This document shows, piece by piece, positions 37,295 to 43,351 of a DNA stretch of 43,351 nucleotides; positions within the stretch are counted from its first letter, which is position 1; every line of letters starts with the position of its first letter. The notes below the pieces were generated by a model, which made no database searches, had not been told where the DNA came from, and was given only the letters and a program-made list of their open reading frames with translations. A program made the translations under genes and the position numbers. Origin of the DNA: a virus; the IMG/VR virus record IMGVR_UViG_3300042015_000035, positions 1 to 43,351 of that record. One strand, 5' to 3'.

Positions 37295-39297
37295 TGCCAA
37301 CTTACGTGGTGACTGATCCCAATAGCGGGCGCAAGGTTAAGTTAACTGGCGACTCGCCACCTACTGATGCAGATCTTGATGAGATTTTTGCATCTATTCC
37401 TGCGCCTGAAGAAAAAGGCTTGCTTGGTAAGGCGGGTGATGTTGCGCTTGAGGGTATGGCTGCTGTAAATCGCGGCGCCACAAATCTTGCTGATTTTGCT
37501 GCATCTCCTGTAAATGCGGCTCTTGAGTTGTCCGGTTCAGATGCGCGAATTCCATCACTTACACAGGCTGCATCGGCGGGGACTACTGGCAATTTTATGC
37601 AGGATGGAATTACTAAGGAAATCGTCCGAAAGGGTGGCGAGGCAATTCCTGCTTCTCTGGCAGTTGGCGGGATGCTGAGAGCTGCTGCCGCCCCATTGGT
37701 TGGTCAAGCTGGCTCTGCATCTGCGCTACCAGCACTGACGGCGGCATCTGAAGGTACTGGCGCAGGCGCATTGAGACAGCTTGGATCATCCACTATTGCA
37801 CAGGATATTGGCTTTGGCGCTTTGTCAGGTGGCGGTTCGGCTGTAGGCCAAGAGGTTGGTGGTGATGCTGGTGGAATGATTGGGGCGGTTGCCGCACCTG
37901 CCGCTGTAGCTTTAATACCTCAGGCCGCAAAGTCTGCGCTGCAAGGTATTTTTGGCAACAAAAGCACCGGTCAAGCCGCAAAGATAATTGATGACTTCGC
38001 CTCTATAGGTGAAGTTCCAACTGCTGGCATGGCAAGCGGTAAGCCTGCACTACAGCAAGCTGAGACCGTTTCTTCCAGTGTTATGGGTGGCGGATCGCTG
38101 CGCACAAAGTCAGAATCAATAGCTGCCAATATGCAAAAAAGGCTGGCAACTATAGCGGATGACCTAAGCACAAAAGAAGGTGCCGAGATTGCCGGCCTTG
38201 AGATTAAAAAAGGAATTCAAGGCAAGGGAGGATTCCTTGATAGATTCAGATCAACATCCTCTGTTTTGTGGAATAAAGCCGATTCGATGATTGACCCCGC
38301 ATCACCTGTAAAGCTTGATAACACCAAGACAATGCTTGACCAGATTGTGCGCGGCGATAAGGTTGGTGAGATTCTCGACAATCCGAAGCTTGTGCAATTA
38401 AAGCAGATTGTTGATGGTGCTGATAATTTGGATTATTCGACACTTAAAAGTTTGCGCTCATCGATTGGTCAGAAAATTGGCAATAATGAGCTGGTTAGCG
38501 ATATTCCGCGAGCCGAGCTAAAGCGAGTTTATGGTGCATTAACTCAAGATATTAAGGTTGCTGCTCAGGGGGCAGGTGATGATGCCCTGAAGGCATTTGA
38601 GAGAGCAAACAGATACACCCGCACCGGGCATGATCGAATAGATGACTACCTGGAAAGAATATCGACAAAAGTTGAGCCTGAAAAGATATTCCAGGCAGTT
38701 GCTCGTGGCGGCGAAGGAACTCAAACCATAAATGCAGTAAAGCGCAGCCTTAAGCCCGAAGAGTGGGAGGTTGTTGCGTCGAATGTTGTGCGCAGGATGG
38801 GTCGCGCAAGCTCCGGGAATCAAACCGCTGAAGGTGATGCGTTTTCTGTCGATAAGTTCGTCACTGACTGGGACAAGCTTGGATCAGCAAAGAAAGCGTT
38901 ATTTTCTGGTAGTGAGAAATTAGATAGCTACGGCGATGATCTTGCAAAAATTGCTCGTGTCGCAAGTACTGTTAAACAAGCTGCGCGCCAAGGATCAAAT
39001 TACAGCGGAACAGCTCAGGCGGCCTCAAGAATTGCTGCTGGTACCGGCTTGGCAACTGGCGTACTAAGTGCCAGCCCAACAATATTAGGATTAACCGCTG
39101 GCAGCATCGCCATGAACACAGCTGGAGCCAGACTAATGGCCAATCCTGGTTTTGTTAAGTGGCTGGCTCAGAGCGCAAAAATACCTGCAAAAAATTCAGC
39201 GGCTGCAATAGGCGCATTGTCTGGTGTCGCAAACCAATCATCCGCAGACGATGCGGCAATTATCCAGCAGCTAGTAGAGGAATTAGAAAGTGACTGA
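37294..39297 (+). CDS. Large ejection/internal virion protein
   Basis: The 667-aa protein starts MPTYVVTDPNSGRKVKLTGD-SPPTDADLDEIF, a short domain found at the front of many internal virion proteins. An amphipathic, A/G-rich region follows (about 95-215), with membrane-like runs (GGMIGAVAAPAAVALIPQAA). The long helical body ends in another glycine-rich hydrophobic stretch (LATGVLSASPTILGLTAGSI). It fits P22 gp16/gp20-type protein for crossing membranes during ejection. Confidence 0.7.
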   Translation: MPTYVVTDPNSGRKVKLTGDSPPTDADLDEIFASIPAPEEKGLLGKAGDVALEGMAAVNRGATNLADFAASPVNAALELSGSDARIPSLTQAASAGTTGNFMQDGITKEIVRKGGEAIPASLAVGGMLRAAAAPLVGQAGSASALPALTAASEGTGAGALRQLGSSTIAQDIGFGALSGGGSAVGQEVGGDAGGMIGAVAAPAAVALIPQAAKSALQGIFGNKSTGQAAKIIDDFASIGEVPTAGMASGKPALQQAETVSSSVMGGGSLRTKSESIAANMQKRLATIADDLSTKEGAEIAGLEIKKGIQGKGGFLDRFRSTSSVLWNKADSMIDPASPVKLDNTKTMLDQIVRGDKVGEILDNPKLVQLKQIVDGADNLDYSTLKSLRSSIGQKIGNNELVSDIPRAELKRVYGALTQDIKVAAQGAGDDALKAFERANRYTRTGHDRIDDYLERISTKVEPEKIFQAVARGGEGTQTINAVKRSLKPEEWEVVASNVVRRMGRASSGNQTAEGDAFSVDKFVTDWDKLGSAKKALFSGSEKLDSYGDDLAKIARVASTVKQAARQGSNYSGTAQAASRIAAGTGLATGVLSASPTILGLTAGSIAMNTAGARLMANPGFVKWLAQSAKIPAKNSAAAIGALSGVANQSSADDAAIIQQLVEELESD

Positions 39298-42055
39298 AAG
39301 ATTTTATAGCCCAGTAATAAAATATACCACGAGCAACTTGACTACATTGCCGGGAGCAAAGTTATATTTTTATGAGACTGGCACCAGTACACCAAAAACA
39401 ACTTGGACAGATCCAGAAAGGGCTACGGCTAGCGCTCATCCTGTAGTGGCATTGTCTGATGGTACATTTCCGCCTATATTCATTAATGGGATATACCGTG
39501 TCGAGCTTAAAAACGCTGCTGGTGTAACTCAGCCTGGATGGCCTGTTGACGATGTAGGTTCGCCAGCTTCTGGCTTCCCATTCCAAAGCTGGTCATCTAC
39601 TTATTCATACTCTGAAGATGATTTGGTTATTTATGATGGTGAGTTTTACCAGTCCTTGGATGATGATAACGTAGGGAATACACCTTCGACATCTACTTTA
39701 TTTTGGGTAAAGAAGCTATTTCTTGATGCCCCAACAGCTGAGTCATATTTAAATGGCAATGTAGATGGAACTTATACTTGGCGTACTATTGCGCAGACTA
39801 AATCAGATCTTGCGCTCCCAACTGATACTGTTGCAGATCTTGCATTAAAGGCTCCATTGGCGTCGCCTACATTCACTGGCAATCCGCAAGGGCCAACCCC
39901 TGCGGCTGGAGACAATAGCACAAGCTTTGCCACAACTGCCTTTGTTAGCCGAGATGCAATAACCACAGTAGCCAATTTTTCTGATCTCGCAACAACTCCA
40001 GCGGTAGTTGACCAGGTAGTTTTTGTTGATGGCCTTGGTGAATTTATAGCTGTATCTGGATCGGGGAATCTCGTTGATGAATACGAGTCTGATTCCGCCA
40101 CTGGTTCAGTATATTGGCAGCGCATTAATTATGAAGATACAAATATACTTCAATATTACTTGCCTGCTCCAAAGCCATTTAAAAAATCAGCAATTCTTGA
40201 TGAGCTAAAAACTGCTTACGATGGATTGATTTTAGGTGGTGGCTATTACGGTGCTGGTGCATTGGCTAGTGATTGGGTCTACGAGACTGCATTAAATAAT
40301 TCAGGTGGAACAAACGGGACATTTAACGTCCGAGCAAGATTTGGAAGAACTATTGACGCTGGTATTAAGGCAGGCGGCAATATAATTTTCAACGTGCAAA
40401 TGGGAAGTAACGTTGCTGGAGTTTCCTGTGTTGCGTATTCTTTTGCATCCAATGATCTGCCAAGCACTGGCAGGGCAACTCGCGGAACCCTAGTCAATGG
40501 GGGTGGCGGCTTATTTTCTGTAACTGTAGCCGCATCTGGTGCGTGGTCTGACTATCTTGGCATAGAAGTAAATATGGTTCCAGTTAACACCGCTAACGAC
40601 GCCACGTTGCACCAGGAAACCTGGGTAGTAAAGCGCGTCTGGATGACTCAAGCAGCAGTAGATATTATGGATACAAATGTTGCACGGATAAGTGATGGTG
40701 CAAATCTTGCGCAGCTTGCAGTAAAGGTAAAGACAACGACCTTTTGGCCAGAGCAAATCTCTTACGATACATCAGCTTTCTTACTTAACCATTCCCGTTA
40801 CATGACTGGAGCAACTGTTGCCGCCTGCTGGGTTGCCGCTTCTGGCGGAGCTTCAACGGGATATGGGTTAATTTCTGCCCCGGTGACTCTAGCAAGAGCC
40901 GCCTCAATTTGTCTTCTTGGTGTTGCCCAAAGGTTTATATTTAAAGATGCCGGGGTGTATGCGTTTTCTGGAGTTAGACCAACTAACATCTTTCCGTTTA
41001 CGGATACATCACTCTGCCTATTAGCTCCAAATGGTGATGTAGAATTGCAGATTGGAAACCATATAAACATGGGGTCATTGACTTGGGCTTCCGGTGGTTT
41101 CGATGTGCCCTACACCTACACTAACAACTACGCGGCCACAAACATTGCAGCAGGAACTAGCACCCCTAAATTGATTAGGGAGGGGGAGGTTCCGCTCACT
41201 GAAGTTGCTCTTGAGGCTGATGTAGCGACAACTCCAAATAGTTATTTCTGGAAGCTTGCTGATAACAAATTTATTGTTAACATTCCTGACCTTACCATAC
41301 AACTTATTGTCCCTGAGTGTGACAGCATTATCTCAGCAACCAATGCTCATCAAGTAAAAGTCATCGGAGTTTACGCAGACGCAGCGGTCGGTAGTTTCAT
41401 AAAACAGCTATACGGAGATCCTTGGTGTGAGTTTTACGGTGCTGGTATCTATGGAGGAACTATCAATGAGTCAATATTCCGTCATGAAAATAGCTATGGA
41501 TTCGCTGTAGATTGCTTCGCTCACGGAGCGGGGAACGATGGGTATAACTACCATAACACCGGTGGATTCCGTTTGTTCGACTGCGTTGGCATGAAATCCC
41601 TTGGTGATGGTGTTTCGCCACACGAAGATTGCACGCTTGAGATCATCGGCGGTGAGTTCTCGGACAACGTTCGTGCAGGTGTTATTCCTGCCTATGGCGC
41701 CAACTGCATCTGTTTCAAAGTCACTGCTAACGACAATGCCGAGGGGCTTAACCAGTACGGAAACTTCATGGCATTGAGTGATAATTCTGTTAACGCTTAT
41801 GACGGTACACCACAGGAAAAAACCAAACTTACCATGATAGAATGCACTGCCGATGGTGGTGATTATGGTATCGTTTCCCGTGGAGTGAATGCGTATGTTT
41901 ACGAAATTGACTGCACGATAGATAACCAGGATATTGCGGATATTGGCTCTTATGACTCGTCACCATCATCTGGATACGGTCATTTGATTGTTAAGGATAG
42001 AGTCTATACCGGAATCGATTTCACCGAAGGCGACAAGGTTTCATTCATTAAATAG
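39290..42055 (+). CDS. Tailspike/tail fibre, receptor-binding protein
   Basis: The 921-aa protein has an N-terminal virion-anchoring domain (FYSPVIKYTTSNLTTLPGAK to about 100), then a typical phage fibre link (APLASPTFTGNPQGPTPAAG). The large middle domain is beta-rich. The C-terminal part is a right-handed beta-helix (CVGMKSLGDGVSPHEDCTLE; IIGGEFSDNVRAGVIPAYGA). It probably binds, and perhaps cuts, a surface polysaccharide. The exact activity cannot be read. Confidence 0.85.
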   Translation: MTERFYSPVIKYTTSNLTTLPGAKLYFYETGTSTPKTTWTDPERATASAHPVVALSDGTFPPIFINGIYRVELKNAAGVTQPGWPVDDVGSPASGFPFQSWSSTYSYSEDDLVIYDGEFYQSLDDDNVGNTPSTSTLFWVKKLFLDAPTAESYLNGNVDGTYTWRTIAQTKSDLALPTDTVADLALKAPLASPTFTGNPQGPTPAAGDNSTSFATTAFVSRDAITTVANFSDLATTPAVVDQVVFVDGLGEFIAVSGSGNLVDEYESDSATGSVYWQRINYEDTNILQYYLPAPKPFKKSAILDELKTAYDGLILGGGYYGAGALASDWVYETALNNSGGTNGTFNVRARFGRTIDAGIKAGGNIIFNVQMGSNVAGVSCVAYSFASNDLPSTGRATRGTLVNGGGGLFSVTVAASGAWSDYLGIEVNMVPVNTANDATLHQETWVVKRVWMTQAAVDIMDTNVARISDGANLAQLAVKVKTTTFWPEQISYDTSAFLLNHSRYMTGATVAACWVAASGGASTGYGLISAPVTLARAASICLLGVAQRFIFKDAGVYAFSGVRPTNIFPFTDTSLCLLAPNGDVELQIGNHINMGSLTWASGGFDVPYTYTNNYAATNIAAGTSTPKLIREGEVPLTEVALEADVATTPNSYFWKLADNKFIVNIPDLTIQLIVPECDSIISATNAHQVKVIGVYADAAVGSFIKQLYGDPWCEFYGAGIYGGTINESIFRHENSYGFAVDCFAHGAGNDGYNYHNTGGFRLFDCVGMKSLGDGVSPHEDCTLEIIGGEFSDNVRAGVIPAYGANCICFKVTANDNAEGLNQYGNFMALSDNSVNAYDGTPQEKTKLTMIECTADGGDYGIVSRGVNAYVYEIDCTIDNQDIADIGSYDSSPSSGYGHLIVKDRVYTGIDFTEGDKVSFIK

Positions 42056-42063
42056 AGGTTTAT

Positions 42064-42252
42064 ATGCCAAGCATTAAAATACGTGACGGTGGTGGAGGTA
42101 GTCGAATGATGACTTCCGGTCTTTCAAAAGATGCCTTTGTGCTCGCTATTGGGTCTGCTGTAGAAGCAGCTGAAAATGGCCATGATGTAGATTTAACGGT
42201 TAATTCTGATCACATCGAGGTTTTTGTAAATGCCAGCACTACTACAGAATGA
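42064..42252 (+). CDS. Small protein after the tailspike
   Basis: The 62-aa protein (MPSIKIRDGGGGSRMMTSGL...) is glycine-rich at the start, then beta-stranded and acidic (AAENGHDVDLTVNSDHIEVF). It may be a tailspike chaperone or tip, but nothing proves this. Its end overlaps the next gene by 23 nt. Confidence 0.6.
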   Translation: MPSIKIRDGGGGSRMMTSGLSKDAFVLAIGSAVEAAENGHDVDLTVNSDHIEVFVNASTTTE

Positions 42253-42727
42253 CCTGTTCGTAATATCGCTGATAACCCTATCAGCTGTGATGGTGCGGAG
42301 TTCCGAAAGGTTCTCTGCACTTATCTATTCTGTGCTTGCATGGCTTGCGTTGGCTGGTGGTTATTATTTGCAGTTGCCTGACTTAATCCTTGAAGCCTCC
42401 GTTAATCCTGAGCTAACCAGCAATGGCTTCGCGCTGATTATCTGCTCGCTGTCATCCCTGTTTGTTATTGCCCTGGTTTACGCAATCAGGCAAGTAATGG
42501 GCGGGAGACTTCCTGGCTTAATAATCTGGCTATGCCTGTTCGAAATAGGCATGCATGCTAGCGGTTATGTCATGTTATATAAAGGAATGGAATCCGCAGT
42601 GTATAATTGGGCGGTGCTGGGTAATCAGTTCGCCGCAATTGCGCTATTTGCTTCACGCTGGAGATGGAACCATGGAGCCAATACTCTTCATCCTAGGTTT
42701 TTGCGTGATCATATGGGCAGCCATTAG
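42230..42727 (+). CDS. Polytopic membrane protein before the holin
   Basis: The 165-aa protein has about five hydrophobic segments (DLFVISLITLSAVMV; LIYSVLAWLALAGGYYLQL; FALIICSLSSLFVIALVYAI; LPGLIIWLCLFEIGMHASGY; NQFAAIALFASR). It lies between tailspike and lysis genes. It could act in lysis timing or superinfection exclusion; the sequence does not tell. Confidence 0.7.
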   Translation: MPALLQNDLFVISLITLSAVMVRSSERFSALIYSVLAWLALAGGYYLQLPDLILEASVNPELTSNGFALIICSLSSLFVIALVYAIRQVMGGRLPGLIIWLCLFEIGMHASGYVMLYKGMESAVYNWAVLGNQFAAIALFASRWRWNHGANTLHPRFLRDHMGSH

Positions 42728-42809
42728 GCTAGCTGGATTATACTTCGATGATGAAATCCGTAGGCGAGCTGGCGTTAAACCTAAAAGTGGCAACGCTGAC
42801 ATTGATTAG
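42672..42809 (+). CDS. Small membrane protein overlapping holin, 45 aa
   Basis: The 45-aa frame (MEPILFILGFCVIIWAAIRL...) has one N-terminal membrane helix and a basic polar tail. ATG 42672 has GGAG upstream. It overlaps the end of the five-helix gene and the start of the holin in other frames, a compression typical of lysis regions. It may be an antiholin or pinholin-like regulator, but this is a guess. Confidence 0.55.
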   Translation: MEPILFILGFCVIIWAAIRLAGLYFDDEIRRRAGVKPKSGNADID

Positions 42810-43101
42810 CGGGTTTGGATCATTTGTCGCTACGGTTTGGTTGCACATAGAGAGCGCCATCCCTTCTATTGCCGCTGTTGTGGCGCTAATCACTGGTATA
42901 ATAATCGCTGTTGCTCATTACTGCAAAATGATTACTGATAATCGGGCTGCAAAGCAACAAGCAAGAATCAATGAATTGACCATTAAAAGCATGCGACTTG
43001 AGCACGAGTCGCGCGAGCTTGATAATGAGCAAACCAAGCTAGAAAACAAACTCCTTAAAAAACAACTGGGGATAGTCGATGGCGATAACCAAAAAGGCTA
43101 A
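42748..43101 (+). CDS. Holin (class II-like)
   Basis: The 117-aa protein has two membrane helices (about 15-33, ATLTLISGFGSFVATVWL; about 40-58, IAAVVALITGIIIAVAHY) and a charged coiled-coil tail (LEHESRELDNEQTKLENKLL). It lies directly before the endolysin gene, which starts inside its last codons. It would trigger lysis by collapsing the membrane potential and releasing the SAR endolysin. ATG 42751 is also possible. Confidence 0.8.
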   Translation: MMKSVGELALNLKVATLTLISGFGSFVATVWLHIESAIPSIAAVVALITGIIIAVAHYCKMITDNRAAKQQARINELTIKSMRLEHESRELDNEQTKLENKLLKKQLGIVDGDNQKG

Positions 43102-43351
43102 AGCTGGTGGCGCCCTGGTATTTGCATCTGCCGGTCTAATTGCATTTCTGGGGATATGGGAGGGCAATGGCCAATACAAGGTTTATGCTGATAAGCTGGC
43201 TGGTGGATTGCCTACTGTTTGCCGTGGGATCACTAAGCACGTTACCAAAACGCCGGTTATTGTTGACGAAGTCTGGGAGCCTGAAAAGTGCGATGCAGAA
43301 GAGTCTGCTGCGGTTGTTACCGTACAAACCAAGCTAATCAAATGCTTTGCC
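43079..43351 (+). CDS. Phage lysozyme (SAR endolysin), N-terminal part
   Basis: The gene continues at the left end of the window (2-406). The first 26 residues have a weakly hydrophobic Gly/Ala-rich helix after three lysines (AGGALVFASAGLIAFLGIW). This is a signal-anchor-release segment. The active site follows: E28 in WEGNG, D38 in YADKL, and T46 or T52 in PTVCRGIT. The E-to-D distance is one residue and D-to-T two residues longer than in T4 lysozyme. ATG 43079 overlaps the holin end. Confidence 0.88.
   Translation, partial: MAITKKAKAGGALVFASAGLIAFLGIWEGNGQYKVYADKLAGGLPTVCRGITKHVTKTPVIVDEVWEPEKCDAEESAAVVTVQTKLIKCFA
43225..43351. repeat. Terminal direct repeat, right copy
   Basis: Exact copy of bases 1-127. 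It shows that the contig closes into a circle of 43,224 bp through the lysozyme gene. Confidence 0.95.

Noticed and set aside
1-43351. CRISPR arrays or prophage attachment sites
   Set aside because: No regularly spaced repeats of 23-40 bp were seen, and no integrase or tRNA-associated duplication was found. The tRNA at 17859 is complete and not duplicated.

Overview
This window looks like one complete tailed-phage genome, assembled as a circle and cut open inside the lysozyme gene. Bases 1-127 repeat exactly as 43225-43351, so the unique sequence is 43,224 bp. Terminase, portal, P22 gp4-like and gp10-like tail parts, a run of ejection-type proteins and a beta-helix tailspike point to a P22-type short-tailed phage. 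The SAR endolysin and the nested Rz/Rz1 spanins point to a Gram-negative host. I see no integrase and no CI-type repressor, so a lytic life cycle is likely. There is also no DNA polymerase, so replication must lean on the host.

Layout. (1) 399-875: spanins, ending the rightward late operon at a terminator near 900-927. (2) 8085 down to 905, leftward: a dense early operon of about 22 mostly small genes with overlapping starts and stops. It includes a single-strand-annealing protein, a Gp157-family protein, SSB, an HNH protein, a cupin and a HAD phosphatase. (3) 8086-8221: a divergent promoter region beside a Cro-like gene. (4) 8222-11513, rightward: small early genes. (5) 11494-14026: a promoter, a compact pseudoknotted RNA with a terminator-like end, a replication initiator carrying iteron-like repeats, and a DnaB helicase. 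(6) 14107-16692: ASCH protein, DNA methyltransferase, NinB-like and NinG proteins. (7) 16667-20845: a near-consensus promoter, then small genes interspersed with three long structured non-coding stretches and a tRNA-Pro. (8) 20895-42055: packaging, head, connector, ejection and tailspike genes. (9) 42064-43351 and on into 1-875: a small membrane gene cluster, holin, endolysin and spanins.

The most unusual content is RNA. The 786-nt gene-free stretch 19581-20366 holds many perfect or near-perfect hairpins (one of 17 continuous pairs, one of 20 positions with a single mismatch) and an embedded tRNA-shaped domain. It resembles the giant ornate phage RNAs (GOLLD/ROOL class) in size, setting and tRNA association. 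A second structured RNA of about 320 nt with an H-type pseudoknot abuts tRNA-Pro(UGG). A third, of about 218 nt, sits between its own promoter and a 21-bp terminator-like helix just before the replication genes. Several of these share a GCCGAAA hairpin motif. All identifications come from reading the sequence; no database search or folding program was run.
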